A stretch of DNA of 46,984 bases from contig CALVYT010000008.1 in NCBI GenBank assembly GCA_944372345.1, positions 74,690 through 121,673 of the forward strand. Direction: 5' to 3'. This DNA comes from an uncultured Clostridia bacterium (lineage in GTDB: Bacteria > Bacillota > Clostridia > Christensenellales > Pumilibacteraceae). The notes beneath the pieces are model-generated. The model made no database searches, was not told where the DNA came from, and worked only from the letters and a program-made list of their open reading frames with translations. This document shows positions 7,064 through 15,634 of the stretch, piece by piece (the stretch's first letter is position 1; every line of letters starts with the position of its first letter). A program made the translations under genes and the position numbers.

Positions 7064-8443
7064 ATGGCGGAAAATTTAGTTCATTACTGGACGAACGTGG
7101 CGTTCGAGCCGAGTATGGTTTTTACGAATGTGATGTACGCCGCGTGCGTGGCGGTATTGTTCCGCCCGATAAAGCGTTCGGTGCGCAGCATACTGCTGCT
7201 TGCGGCGCATATCGCCGTGCTGTACATCGTTCTGACTTCCGTGAACGGATTGTTCACGAGCATTCCGGGCGGTCGGGAATGGCGTTCGGCGGCAATGTTC
7301 GTCGGCAACGCCCTCGTGCTCGGCGTATATGCGGTGGCGTTCGGGCGGTATTCGCCCGCCGTGCGCGTCGTGTATTGCGTGTCGTTCTTTGCTGCGGAAC
7401 GGTGCGTCAACGTGCTGACGGGGCTGTTGCCCTCGTTGCTCTTGGATTTTGCTCCGGGATATTGGATGGATATAGTTATACGTTTTGTGCTTACGGGCGC
7501 GACGATACTCATCCCGCTGTTTCTGCGCCGTTTCGGCTGGAACAAATTAGGCGCCAGGAGAGGGGGTGCCGGCGGCATAGTATTCGTGGTCGTATATTCG
7601 GTGTTTTCCATAATGACGGCGTCCTATTGCACTCTTGCGCTGGGCGATATGTCGCGATTCGTTTCGGGCTTCGCGTTCGTTGCGATAACGGGCTGCGCGA
7701 GCACGGAGATTCTCGGGTACTGGCTGGCATATCATATGCAGTCGTCCAACCGAGAGAACCTCGAACTGCTGGCGATCGCCGCCGAGCGCGAATCGAGCGA
7801 AGAACTGCTGCGGCAGACGGATGAGAATATCGACGAGCTGCGCAAGATCCGCCACGACATAAAGAACTGGATAGCGAATATGCGGCTGCTCCTCGGCAGC
7901 GGACAATACGACGAACTGCGCGAGTTTTTCGGCAGCGTGGAGGAGCGGGTGAACGTGCCGCTGTCCGGCTTCGACTGCGGGAACAAGATCGTGAACGCGA
8001 TAGTTAATCTTGAACTGCGCAAGGCGCGGGATATGTCCGTAAGACTGGACGCAAAGGCGGCGGTGCCGCCCGAACTGCCGTTTTCGGGCAGCGATCTGTG
8101 CTCGCTGCTGACCAACCTGATAGACAACGCGCTCGAAGGCGCGGCGCGCGGCGGCAGAACGGACGAGCCCGTAAAAGTCGGTATGCGCCTCGCCGCGGAC
8201 GGGTATCTGTATATCACGGTGAGCAACCCCGTTTCGTTCGCGGAGAGCAAAAAGGAACTGCTGTCCGCCCGCACGACCAAGAAAGACCCGCTGCTCCACG
8301 GCTACGGCACGCGGATAGCGGACGAGATAGTGCGCCGCTATAACGGCGCGATAAACCGCGGCGTGGCGGACGGACGATATACGGCGGACGTTATGCTCGA
8401 CGCCGCCGGCTGCGAAAAGAAAGAAGGAGGGCACGCCGTATGA
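7064..8443 (+). CDS. GHKL-type sensor histidine kinase (LytTR-associated)
   Basis: 459 residues. About six membrane segments occupy the first 220 residues (AACVAVLF..., ILLLAAHIAVLYIVL, NALVLGVYAVAFG, IVIRFVLTGATILIPLFL, GGIVFVVVYSVFSI, FAFVAITGCAS). A coiled linker follows, then the phospho-acceptor box IRHDIKNWIANMRLLL. The GHKL ATPase shows the N box LLTNLIDNALEGA and a G-box-like HGYGTRIADEIVRRYNG. This is the AgrC/NatK-like class that detects peptides or cell-surface signals; the ligand is unknown. AAAGGAGAAAGG precedes the ATG. The stop overlaps the regulator start by 4 bp (ATGA). No target operon lies next to it. Confidence 0.9.
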   Translation: MAENLVHYWTNVAFEPSMVFTNVMYAACVAVLFRPIKRSVRSILLLAAHIAVLYIVLTSVNGLFTSIPGGREWRSAAMFVGNALVLGVYAVAFGRYSPAVRVVYCVSFFAAERCVNVLTGLLPSLLLDFAPGYWMDIVIRFVLTGATILIPLFLRRFGWNKLGARRGGAGGIVFVVVYSVFSIMTASYCTLALGDMSRFVSGFAFVAITGCASTEILGYWLAYHMQSSNRENLELLAIAAERESSEELLRQTDENIDELRKIRHDIKNWIANMRLLLGSGQYDELREFFGSVEERVNVPLSGFDCGNKIVNAIVNLELRKARDMSVRLDAKAAVPPELPFSGSDLCSLLTNLIDNALEGAARGGRTDEPVKVGMRLAADGYLYITVSNPVSFAESKKELLSARTTKKDPLLHGYGTRIADEIVRRYNGAINRGVADGRYTADVMLDAAGCEKKEGGHAV

Positions 8444-9180
8444 TGAAGATAAATGCCGCCGTGTGCGACGACAACGCGGGATCGCTCCGCGCCGTAGCGG
8501 GCGCGCTTTCCGGCATTTTCGGCGCGTGCGGGATAGATCCCGACGTGGACGTGTTCCCGTCCGCGGACGCACTTCTCCGCGCGGCGGAGCAGAAACGCTA
8601 TAAAATAGCCTTTCTCGACATAGATATGCCGGGTATCGACGGCATAGAGTGCGGCAGACGGCTGCGCGCGGCGCATGCCGATATAGAAATAATATATGTT
8701 TCCGCGCGCGAGGAACGGGTGTTCGAGTCGTTCGCCGTCCGCCCGTTTGCGTTCGTGCGCAAATCGCACTTTCTCTCCGACGCGGCGGAAGCCGTGCGCC
8801 ACTACGCCGCCACGCTCTCGCCCGACGGCTCGGACAAGAGCATCTCGCTGTCCGTCCACGGCGGCACGGTGAACGTACAGCTGTCCGATATCGTGTATTT
8901 TGAGGGAAGCGGCGTTTATCAGCAGATGCACACCAAAGGCTCGGACAAGCCCGTCGAGGTCGTCAGCCGTATGGAGCGGCTGGAAGAGGAGCTCGCGCCC
9001 TACGGTTTTATGCGCGTGCACAAAGGGTATCTCGTCAACTATGCGCACATAAAGCGGCTGGACGGACAGGAAGTCACGGTCACGGGCGGGGAAAAACTGC
9101 CCCTTTCCCGCCGCAAAGCCCCCGAGATCAAGAAAAAATACCTCGAATTCGGCAGAAAGTACGGCGTGCTTATGGTCTGA
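8440..9180 (+). CDS. LytTR-family response regulator
   Basis: Partner of the preceding kinase; 246 residues. Receiver domain with acidic pair Asp10-Asp11 and phospho-acceptor Asp60 (FLDIDMPGIDG). The usual Lys-Pro at the end of the receiver is changed to FAFVRKSHFL. A LytTR DNA-binding domain follows from about 143: DIVYFEGSGVYQQMHT, GFMRVHKGYLVNYAHIKRL, LPLSRRKAPEIKKKYLEF. Such proteins bind pairs of short direct repeats near promoters. AAGGAGGG lies before the tandem ATGATG; either could be used, and I take the first because it gives the ATGA overlap. Confidence 0.92.
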   Translation: MMKINAAVCDDNAGSLRAVAGALSGIFGACGIDPDVDVFPSADALLRAAEQKRYKIAFLDIDMPGIDGIECGRRLRAAHADIEIIYVSAREERVFESFAVRPFAFVRKSHFLSDAAEAVRHYAATLSPDGSDKSISLSVHGGTVNVQLSDIVYFEGSGVYQQMHTKGSDKPVEVVSRMERLEEELAPYGFMRVHKGYLVNYAHIKRLDGQEVTVTGGEKLPLSRRKAPEIKKKYLEFGRKYGVLMV

Positions 9181-9414
9181 CCGCGGTTTTATTGCAATTA
9201 CGGCGGGTTTGCGGTCATACCCGCGCCGTTTTGCCGCGCGGGTATTATCGTTATCGGTTTACTGCTTTTTTACCGAGCGGGCGGCGGTTTCCCTCCCTTC
9301 GGAGGCGGCGGTAGCACCGCTACGACGACTTATGCGGGCGGTTTCTCGTCTGCGGACGGCAATACGATGACCGTCGACTTCGGCGACGGACAGTTCGAAC
9401 TCGCAAAAGCATAA
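9181..9414 (+). pseudogene. possible coding remnant (TM helix plus Gly/Thr-rich tail), no start codon
   Basis: After the regulator stop, the same frame stays open to TAA at 9412-9414 and has protein-like content: a hydrophobic run AGIIVIGLLLFYRAGGG, then PPFGGGGSTATTTYAGGF and NTMTVDFGDGQFELAKA. No ATG, GTG or TTG precedes the helix. A strong terminator follows about 70 bp later, which suggests the stretch is transcribed with the pair. It could be the eroded 3' end of a small membrane protein gene, or chance. Confidence 0.3.
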
Positions 9415-9484
9415 TGCTTTGTGCCCCATTCCGCTGTTGAATCTTTCTCCCGCTCGGGAGGAAGATGAGCGGATGTCCCGATCG

Positions 9485-9525
9485 CGCGGCGTGCGTTCCG
9501 GAAAGGAACGCACGCCGCGTTTTTT
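9485..9525 (+). terminator. intrinsic terminator of the first kinase/regulator operon
   Basis: Perfect 15-bp stem (9485-9499 with 9505-9519), loop GGAAA, six T residues. It sits about 300 bp beyond the regulator stop. Nothing else is seen between here and the mrnC promoter. Confidence 0.9.
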
Positions 9526-9704
9526 GTCGTCCGTTTTTGTCGTCGCAGTCGCTTTTTCCTCGGTTCGCGTCCGTCGCAGCTGATTGTCTGTTCCGAAAAT
9601 ACGCGACATTGTACAAAACGCGGAGCAGGCGGATGCGGAATCCCGCGGATTTTCATAGCGTTTTGCCGAGCGCGATCGGGTTGCGTTTTTTATCCGCAAA
9701 TCGC

Positions 9705-9733
9705 TTTTCAAACGGCGGAATATCTGTTATAAT
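9705..9733 (+). promoter_or_regulatory. sigma-A promoter of the mrnC-thyA-folA-rlmB operon
   Basis: TTTTCA (9705-9710), 17-bp spacer, perfect TATAAT (9728-9733). The mrnC ATG follows after 6 nt, so the transcript start should fall on or next to the start codon. Confidence 0.75.
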
Positions 9734-9739
9734 ATCGTT

Positions 9740-10123
9740 ATGCATAATGAAAATGCGGCGCAACTCAATCCTCTGACGCTGGCGTTCCTCGGCGACGGGG
9801 TATACACCCTGTTCGTGCGGACGTATGCCGCTGAGCGTATGGACGTCAAAGCGGGCGATATGGACGCGTTCTGCCGCGCCTATGTGCGCGCGGAAGCGCA
9901 GGCAAAGGCATATCGCGCAATAGAAAGCGAACTGACGGAGGACGAGCTGGACGTGGCGCGCAGGGCGCGCAATTCTCATCCGAAGAACAAGGCGAAGAAC
10001 GCTTCCGCCGCCGACTATATGCACGCGACGGCGCTCGAAGCGGTGATAGGCTATCTTTATGCGAGAGGGGACGAAGAGCGGCTCGGAGAGATCCAGCGCC
10101 GCGCGATGGAGGAAAGCGTATGA
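9740..10123 (+). CDS. mrnC: Mini-ribonuclease III
   Basis: RNase III-like dimer without a dsRNA-binding domain that matures the ends of 23S rRNA. 127 residues, family length. Seen: LNPLTLAFLGDGVYTLFVR with catalytic Asp19, the RRARNSHPKNKAKNASAADY helix region, and the second catalytic acid Glu100 in ATALEAVIGYLY. The ATG at 9740 is the only start consistent with the conserved LNPL...LGD beginning. There is no Shine-Dalgarno sequence because the -10 box ends at 9733. First gene of an operon; it overlaps thyA by 4 bp (ATGA). In many Clostridia this gene is followed by rlmB, and here thyA and folA lie between them. Confidence 0.94.
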   Translation: MHNENAAQLNPLTLAFLGDGVYTLFVRTYAAERMDVKAGDMDAFCRAYVRAEAQAKAYRAIESELTEDELDVARRARNSHPKNKAKNASAADYMHATALEAVIGYLYARGDEERLGEIQRRAMEESV

Positions 10124-10956
10124 GCAGAGCGGACGATATATTCGCGGAAAATCTGAAAGAGATCCTCGATCACGGGGTGAGCGACGAGGGTCTGGACGTG
10201 CGCCCGCACTGGGCGGACGGCACGCCCGCGCACACGATCAAGAAGTTCTGTATAGTCAACCGTTACGATCTGCGCGAGGAATTTCCGATCATCACCGTCA
10301 GACGGTCGTTCGTAAAGAGCGCGGTGGACGAAATGCTGTGGATATGGCAGAAGAAGTCGAACAATATCCGCGATCTGCACTCTCACGTCTGGGACAGCTG
10401 GGCGGACGAAAACGGCTCGATAGGCAAGGCTTACGGCTATCAGCTGGGCGTGAAACACCGCTACAAGGAGGGAATGTTCGACCAGGTCGACCGCGTGCTT
10501 TACGACCTGAAACACGATCCGCAGTCGCGGCGCATAATGACGAATATTTACAATCATCACGATCTTTTTGAAATGCGGTTGTATCCGTGCGCGTATTCGA
10601 TGACGTTCAACGTTTCCGGCAACGTGCTTTGCGGCATACTCAACCAGCGTTCGCAGGATATGATTACGGCGAATAACTGGAACGTCGTGCAGTACGCGGT
10701 GCTGCTGCATATGCTGGCGCAGGTGAGCGGGCTGGTCGCGGGGGAACTCGTGCACGTCATCGCCGACGCGCATATCTACGACAGGCATATCCCGATCGCC
10801 GAAGCTATGATCGCGGCGAAACGTCATCCCGCGCCGCGCTTCGGGCTGAACCCCGACGTCACGGATTTCTATGCGTTCACGCCGGACGACGTGAAGCTGA
10901 CCGGTTATGAATGGAACGAACTTCCCGAAGGCATGAAAATAGAGGTCGCGGTGTGA
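10120..10956 (+). CDS. thyA: thymidylate synthase (folate-dependent)
   Basis: Makes dTMP from dUMP using methylene-tetrahydrofolate, releasing dihydrofolate, which the next gene recycles. 278 residues. Seen: the active Cys157 in LYPCAYSMTF, the phosphate-binding NQRSQD (Arg177), WNVVQYAVLLHMLAQVSG, and the dUMP-contacting VIADAHIYDRH. The residue after the catalytic Cys is Ala rather than the His of E. coli ThyA, and the usual LGxPFN is TANNWN, as in a divergent Firmicutes subgroup. The N-terminal part (KKSNNIRDLHSHVWDSWADE) fits that subgroup. A ribosome site lies inside mrnC (GGAGGAAA). Confidence 0.95.
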   Translation: MSRADDIFAENLKEILDHGVSDEGLDVRPHWADGTPAHTIKKFCIVNRYDLREEFPIITVRRSFVKSAVDEMLWIWQKKSNNIRDLHSHVWDSWADENGSIGKAYGYQLGVKHRYKEGMFDQVDRVLYDLKHDPQSRRIMTNIYNHHDLFEMRLYPCAYSMTFNVSGNVLCGILNQRSQDMITANNWNVVQYAVLLHMLAQVSGLVAGELVHVIADAHIYDRHIPIAEAMIAAKRHPAPRFGLNPDVTDFYAFTPDDVKLTGYEWNELPEGMKIEVAV

Positions 10957-10975
10957 CGCGGCAAAAGGACGGACG

Positions 10976-11488
10976 ATGAAAGCGATATTGCATTGCGATA
11001 AAAAATGGGGGATAGGAAAGAACAACGGGCTTATGTTCCGCCTGCCCGCGGATATGGCGTTCTTCCGCTCGGCGACGTCGGGCAAAACGGTCGTTATGGG
11101 CTCGAACACGCTGCTGTCCCTGCCGGGAGGCAGACCGCTCAAAAACCGCTCGAACATAGTATTGTGGCCGGGCGGGGACGAAAAGCGCGCCGAAGAACTC
11201 GGCTATACGATCGTACAGACGCTTGACTCGCTCAAAGCCGCCGTGCGCGCGCTTCCGCCCGACGAAGTGTTCGTCATAGGCGGCGCGATGATGTATCGCA
11301 CCATGCTGCCGTATTGCTCGCAGGTGCTTGTGACCAAAGTGGACGCGGACGGCGGCGCGGATACCTTTTTCCCCGACCTCGATTCGGAGGCGGGCTGGCG
11401 GCTCGCGGAGATCTCGGAGCCTGTCTGCGACAACGGTTTTACGATACGGTTCTGCACCTACGTCAACGATTCTCCGCTCGCGCTCTGA
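10976..11488 (+). CDS. folA: dihydrofolate reductase
   Basis: NADPH-dependent reduction of dihydrofolate to tetrahydrofolate, closing the cycle opened by ThyA. 170 residues. Seen: WGIGKNNGLMFRLPADMAFF with the substrate-binding acid Asp26, the NADPH loop VVMGSNTLLSLPGGRPL, and VFVIGGAMMYRTMLPY. The C-terminal strands end in FTIRFCTYV. AAAGGACG lies before the ATG; 19 bp separate it from thyA. Confidence 0.95.
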   Translation: MKAILHCDKKWGIGKNNGLMFRLPADMAFFRSATSGKTVVMGSNTLLSLPGGRPLKNRSNIVLWPGGDEKRAEELGYTIVQTLDSLKAAVRALPPDEVFVIGGAMMYRTMLPYCSQVLVTKVDADGGADTFFPDLDSEAGWRLAEISEPVCDNGFTIRFCTYVNDSPLAL

Positions 11489-11509
11489 CGCGGCGGCAAA
11501 GGAGATCAT

Positions 11510-12259
11510 ATGAAGATATACGGAAGAAACGCCGTGGAGGAAGCTCTGCGCTCGGGCGCGACGGTGGACAGACTGCTCGTTCGTCGCGACGCGAGGGACG
11601 CCCACGCGAACAAGATATTGAATATGGCGCGCGACCGCGGAGTCAAGACCGTGCTCTGCGACCGCGCCGCGCTCGATCGCGAATGCCCCAAGGGCGCGAA
11701 CCATCAGGGGTTCGTCGCCGAGGTCACCGATTTCGACTATTGCGAACCGGAGGATATTCTCGCTTATGCCGAGTCGCGCGGCGAGCCGCCGTTTATCGTC
11801 ATTCTCGACGGGGTGGAGGATCCCCACAACCTCGGCGCGGTCATCCGCGTGGCGGAGTGTGCGGGCGTCCACGGCATCGTCATACCCAAGCACCGCGCGG
11901 CGTCCGTCAACGACACCGTGATAAAGGTTTCCAGCGGCGCGGCGGAACATATGCGCGTCGCCCGCGTGACGAATATCAACGATACGATAGCCTTTTTGCA
12001 GGAGCGCGGCGTGTGGGTGTTCGCCGCGGATATGGACGGCGACGACCTGTATTCGGCAAACCTTACTGGCGCGGTCGCGTTCGTCGTAGGCGGCGAGGGC
12101 AAGGGCGTTTCCCGTCTGACCCGCGAACGCTGCGACGGCGTTCTCGCGATCCCTATGTTCGGCAAGGTCAATTCGCTGAACGCGTCCGTCGCTGCGGGCA
12201 TAGTCGTTTACGAAAAAGTCCGCCGCGACCTTGCGCACCCTGGCGGGTGGGCAAAATGA
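11510..12259 (+). CDS. rlmB: 23S rRNA 2'-O-ribose methyltransferase (RlmB/TrmH family)
   Basis: SPOUT-class enzyme that methylates a ribose in 23S rRNA (G2251 in E. coli RlmB). 249 residues. Seen: MKIYGRNAVEEALRSG (substrate-binding domain start) and the three SPOUT motifs, ILDGVEDPHNLGAVIRVAE, VVGGEGKGVSRLTRE, and IPMFGKVNSLNASVAAGIV. The natural family end is close to VVYEKVRRDLA. The last eight residues (HPGGWAK region) and the stop codon are supplied by the first unit of an 82-bp tandem repeat. AAAGGAGAT precedes the ATG. Exact target nucleotide is inferred from the family. Confidence 0.93.
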   Translation: MKIYGRNAVEEALRSGATVDRLLVRRDARDAHANKILNMARDRGVKTVLCDRAALDRECPKGANHQGFVAEVTDFDYCEPEDILAYAESRGEPPFIVILDGVEDPHNLGAVIRVAECAGVHGIVIPKHRAASVNDTVIKVSSGAAEHMRVARVTNINDTIAFLQERGVWVFAADMDGDDLYSANLTGAVAFVVGGEGKGVSRLTRERCDGVLAIPMFGKVNSLNASVAAGIVVYEKVRRDLAHPGGWAK

Positions 12260-12561
12260 GCGGACTGGCGATGGGACGGGCATTGCTTGTACCGCAGTCG
12301 CACACTACGCCCCGCCGCACCCTGGCGGGTGGGCAAAATGAGCGGACTGGCGATGGGATGAACATTGCTTGTACCGTAGTCGCACACTATGCCCCGCCGC
12401 ACCCTTGCGGGTGGGCAAAATGAGCGGACTGGCGACGGGATGAACATTGCTTGTACCGCAGTCGCACACTACGCCCCGCCGCACCCTGGCGGGTGGGCAA
12501 AATGAGCGGGCTGACGATAGGATGAGCATTGTTTGTACCGTAGTCGCACACTACGCCCCGC
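12234..12561. repeat. four tandem copies of an 82-bp unit
   Basis: Units begin at 12234, 12316, 12398 and 12480 with CGCACCCTGGCGGGTGGGCA (third copy CTTGCGG) and carry ATTGCTTGTACCGCAGTCGC. A partial fifth start follows at 12562. Units differ at only a few positions. The period is not a multiple of 3, so overlapping open frames on the minus strand are artefacts. The first unit overlaps the 3' end of rlmB. Confidence 0.97.
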
Positions 12562-13073
12562 CGCAAGGCGGCCTCTTTGCACGCGAGCAGCGGAAAGTGT
12601 ATCGGAGATAAGTAAAGCGTACCGTATGCCGCTCTGATGACAAAAATATAAACAAAGAGCGCATCCGCGGGCGTTAAACAAATTGCACGCAATCGCGCTA
12701 TAAACGATCATCGCGGCGGCAACCATAAAAAACCGATAAAACAAAAACTCAATGCTACGGGCGGGTCGGTGAGCCGACCCGCCCGATACTTTGCACGGTT
12801 TTTTCTTCGGAACCGCGCCGACGGGTTTGCCGTGTCTGCCGCGGTTTTTCCGCGGATCTCGGCTTTTACCGGAGCAATAGCAGATAATATCGTTTATCGT
12901 TTTATTTCTTTGTCGCGGGACGGCGGCGCAAGTCCGTCCGTTCCGCCGGACCGGCGCGGGGATATTTGTAATTTTCGCGCGGGTAAAATGCCGTACAGTC
13001 GTCTTTCCGCGTAAAACGCGATCGGACAAAAACGCGGTTTGAAAATCTTATGCGTTCGCGCGCTTGACATAAG
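12562..13073. other. intergenic region with one perfect hairpin
   Basis: About 500 bp without a credible gene. It holds a perfect 12-bp inverted repeat with a TGAG loop (12758-12769 with 12774-12785). No T run follows on either strand, so it is not a standard terminator. A TTGACA at 13074-13079 precedes pckA, but no good -10 lies at the right distance. Confidence 0.6.
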
Positions 13074-13221
13074 GCGTTAAAAGTTATATACTGTTACGGT
13101 AGAAGTTTGGCTTATCGGGGGAAAACGGACGGTTGCGGCGGCTCGCCGCAGGCGGACGGAAGCCTTGACTGCATATTCACGGTAAAAAACAATTTTGAGA
13201 ATACAGGAGGTCAAAACCCAG

Positions 13222-14826
13222 ATGAAGAACATTGATTTGAGTAAGTACGGCATCACCGGCACGACCGAGATCGTGTATAACCCGTCTTACGAAATGCTGT
13301 TCGAAGAAGAGACCAAACCCGGTCTCGAAGGCTACGAGAAAGGTCAGGTAAGCGAACTCGGCGCGGTAAACGTCATGACCGGCATTTACACCGGACGTTC
13401 GCCCAAGGACAAATTCATCGTAATGGACGACAATTCGAAAGACACCGTATGGTGGACTTCCGAAGAGTACAAGAACGACAACCATCCCGCGTCCGTCGAA
13501 ACGTGGAACACCGTCAAGGACATCGCGATCAAGGAGCTTTCCGGCAAGCGTCTGTTCGTGGTGGACGCGTTCTGCGGCGCGAACAAGGATACGCGCATGG
13601 CTATCCGCTTCATAATGGAAGTGGCGTGGCAGGCGCATTTCGTCAAGAATATGTTCATCCGTCCCACGGCGGAGGAGCTTGAAAACTTCGAGCCGGATTT
13701 CGTGGTCTATAACGCTTCCAAGGCGAAGGTGGAGAACTACAAAGAGCTCGGACTCAACTCCGAGACGGCGGTCGTATTCAACATCACCAGCCGCGAGCAG
13801 GTCATACTCAACACCTGGTACGGCGGCGAGCTGAAGAAGGGTATGTTCTCGATGATGAACTACTATCTGCCGCTCAAAGGCATCGCGTCGATGCACTGCT
13901 CGGCGAACACCGACCTTGACGGCAAGAACACCGCGATATTCTTCGGTCTTTCCGGAACGGGCAAGACCACGCTTTCCACCGACCCGAAGCGTCTGCTCAT
14001 CGGCGACGACGAGCACGGCTGGGACGACAACGGCGTGTTCAACTTCGAAGGCGGCTGCTATGCGAAGGTCATCAACCTCGACAAAGACTCCGAGCCCGAT
14101 ATTTATAACGCGATAAAGCGCAACGCTCTGCTTGAAAACGTGACGCTCGACAAGGACGGCAAGATCGATTTCAACGACAAGAGCGTGACGGAGAACACCC
14201 GCGTTTCCTATCCCATCGATCATATCGAGAAAATCGTCCGCCCCGTATCGGCGGCTCCCGCGGCGCAGAACGTCATATTCCTGTCCGCGGACGCGTTCGG
14301 CGTTCTGCCTCCCGTTTCGGTGCTTTCTCCCGAGCAGACGGAATACTATTTCCTGTCCGGCTTCACCGCCAAGCTCGCGGGCACGGAGCGCGGCATAACC
14401 GAGCCCACCCCGACGTTTTCGGCTTGCTTCGGTCAGGCGTTCCTCGAACTGCACCCGACGAAGTATGCGGAAGAGCTCGTTAAGCGTATGAAGAAGAGCG
14501 GCGCGAAAGCGTACCTCGTCAACACCGGCTGGAACGGCACGGGCAAGCGCATCTCCATCAAGGACACGCGCGGCATCATCGATGCGATCCTCGACGGCTC
14601 CATCAAGACTGCGGAGACCAAGACGATTCCGCACTTCAACTTTGAAGTGCCTACCTCGCTTCCCGGCGTCGATCCGAAGATCCTCGATCCCCGCGACACC
14701 TATGCGGATCCCGCAGAGTGGGAGAAGAAGGCGAAAGACCTCGCTTCCCGCTTCCGGAAGAACTTCGTGAAATATACGAACAACGCCGCGGGCAAGGCTC
14801 TCGAGCCGTTCGGCCCCAAAGCGTAA
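13222..14826 (+). CDS. pckA: phosphoenolpyruvate carboxykinase (ATP)
   Basis: Interconverts oxaloacetate + ATP and PEP + CO2 + ADP. In anaerobes it often runs in the carboxylating direction. 534 residues from the ATG at 13222, which has AGGAGG 12 nt upstream. An in-frame ATG at 13195 lies before that site and gives a non-conserved extension. Seen: [15 protein letters not shown] (substrate binding), the P-loop [13 protein letters not shown] with Lys248, the metal/ATP motif [20 protein letters not shown], and [17 protein letters not shown] near the C-terminus. Monocistronic, with its own terminator. Confidence 0.97.
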   Translation: MKNIDLSKYGITGTTEIVYNPSYEMLFEEETKPGLEGYEKGQVSELGAVNVMTGIYTGRSPKDKFIVMDDNSKDTVWWTSEEYKNDNHPASVETWNTVKDIAIKELSGKRLFVVDAFCGANKDTRMAIRFIMEVAWQAHFVKNMFIRPTAEELENFEPDFVVYNASKAKVENYKELGLNSETAVVFNITSREQVILNTWYGGELKKGMFSMMNYYLPLKGIASMHCSANTDLDGKNTAIFFGLSGTGKTTLSTDPKRLLIGDDEHGWDDNGVFNFEGGCYAKVINLDKDSEPDIYNAIKRNALLENVTLDKDGKIDFNDKSVTENTRVSYPIDHIEKIVRPVSAAPAAQNVIFLSADAFGVLPPVSVLSPEQTEYYFLSGFTAKLAGTERGITEPTPTFSACFGQAFLELHPTKYAEELVKRMKKSGAKAYLVNTGWNGTGKRISIKDTRGIIDAILDGSIKTAETKTIPHFNFEVPTSLPGVDPKILDPRDTYADPAEWEKKAKDLASRFRKNFVKYTNNAAGKALEPFGPKA

Positions 14827-14849
14827 TACGATCACGACCGACAGACAAA

Positions 14850-14879
14850 CGTCCCGCCTTGCGGCGGGGCGTTTTCTTT
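14850..14879 (+). terminator. intrinsic terminator of pckA
   Basis: 9-bp stem (14850-14858 with 14863-14871, one G-T pair), TTGC loop, followed by TTTTCTTT. Confidence 0.85.
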
Positions 14880-14889
14880 CCGCCTTGCA

Positions 14890-15053
14890 AGAGTGGGGCG
14901 AAGTGAGTTTTTACGGTGCGGGTAATGCCTGTCCCATCGTCGATCCGTTCACTCCGCCGTCCGCACCTGGCGGTGGGGCATAGTGCGCTTTTGCGGTACG
15001 GGTAATGCCGGTTTCATAGATAGTTTGTTCATTCTGCCCACCCGCAAGGGCGC
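14890..15053. repeat. two degenerate copies of the 82-bp family, inverted relative to 12.2 kb
   Basis: Copies at about 14890-14966 and 14973-15053. The second carries GGGGCATAGTGCG, TTGCGGTACGGGTAATGC and TTCATTCTGCCCACCCGCAA, which match the reverse complement of the 12234-12561 units. Together the two arrays flank pckA in opposite orientation. Confidence 0.75.
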
Positions 15054-15101
15054 CGTCCGCAAGGACCCCGCAAGGGTGCCGTCGGCAAGGACTCGTGCGT
15101 C

Positions 15102-15260
15102 AGCACCATTCACTGCAAAAATCTCTGCGCATTCGCTGCGAATACTGCCAAATGGCAAGCAGGTTTCACGCAGAAATAAGAAGCGCACGGCTCGCCGTGC
15201 GCGATTTAACGTAATATATGTAAACTTTTCGCGCGACAGCAAAAGCGCAGCTTTTGCGGG
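15102..15260 (-). repeat. dispersed repeat (families R1/R2), minus-strand copy
   Basis: Reverse complement of the segment at about 41790-41945: AATGCGCAGAGATTTTTG, a TTTCTGCGTGAAACCTGC-like stretch, a GC hairpin, and GCGCGAAAAGTTTACAT. Followed by a further hairpin (about 15258-15290). Confidence 0.8.
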
Positions 15261-15322
15261 GCGCCTCGTTTCAAAGAGGCACCCCCTCGCGAAAAGACGC
15301 CCTCGGAAAAAATTATAAGTCG

Positions 15323-15532
15323 TTACGATATACCGAACAGATCGTTGGGCGTAATGTCGAAACGCGCGCAGAGGTACGCTATCTTTTCGTAGTCAAGCTG
15401 CACTTTGCCCGTTTCGTAGTCGTTGTAATCCGATTGATATTTATGCAGTTCGGCTGCGATCTGCTTCTGCGTTATGCCCTTCGCCTTGCGCGCGATCCGC
15501 AAATTTTCTCCTACCGTCTTGGCTATATCCAT
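15323..15532 (-). CDS. XRE/Cro-type helix-turn-helix repressor
   Basis: 69-residue single-domain DNA-binding protein from ATG 15532 (78 residues if the upstream ATG at 15559 is used). HTH: GENLRIARKAKGITQKQIAAEL, then YQSDYNDYETGKVQLDYEKIAYLCARFDITPNDLF. I prefer the ATG at 15532. The upstream ATG lies before the -10 box TATAAT (15545-15540) and within a palindrome, while 15532 sits 7 nt after the -10, a leaderless layout like several phage-type repressors. Divergent from the AT-rich orphan gene at 15635, which it probably controls together with itself. Confidence 0.88.
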   Translation of the reverse strand: MDIAKTVGENLRIARKAKGITQKQIAAELHKYQSDYNDYETGKVQLDYEKIAYLCARFDITPNDLFGIS

Positions 15533-15539
15533 AGCATAG

Positions 15540-15595
15540 ATTATAGGAAAATTTTCCATACAAGACTTGACATATAGGGAAAATTCCTATATATT
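15540..15595. promoter_or_regulatory. divergent promoters with two palindromic operator candidates
   Basis: Minus strand: TATAAT at 15545-15540 for the XRE gene. Plus strand: TTGACA (15567-15572), 17-bp spacer, TATATT (15590-15595) for the orphan gene. Candidate operators: the perfect 12-bp palindrome GGAAAATTTTCC (15546-15557) and the related imperfect palindrome ATATAGG-GAAAATT-CCTATAT (15572-15592). They sit about three helical turns apart, and the second fills the spacer of the plus promoter. Confidence 0.8.
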
Positions 15596-15634
15596 GTATT
15601 TAAACTATAATTTTACAAAGGGGAACCATATCAT

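Noticed and set aside
10582..10600. Inactive thymidylate synthase because His after the catalytic Cys is Ala
   Set aside because: The catalytic Cys, phosphate-binding Arg and dUMP motif are present, and variation at this position is found in other Firmicutes thymidylate synthases.
12234..12561. CRISPR array
   Set aside because: Units are nearly identical over their full 82 bp with no variable spacers, and no cas genes are near.
12168..13029. Overlapping minus-strand frames with repeated Pro-Ser-Pro-Val-Arg peptides
   Set aside because: They are translations of the 82-bp tandem array, whose period is not a multiple of three; no conserved protein features or start signals.
13195..13221. Upstream ATG as the start of pckA
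   Set aside because: The AGGAGG ribosome site lies after this ATG and fits the ATG at 13222; the extra residues are not part of the family N-terminus.
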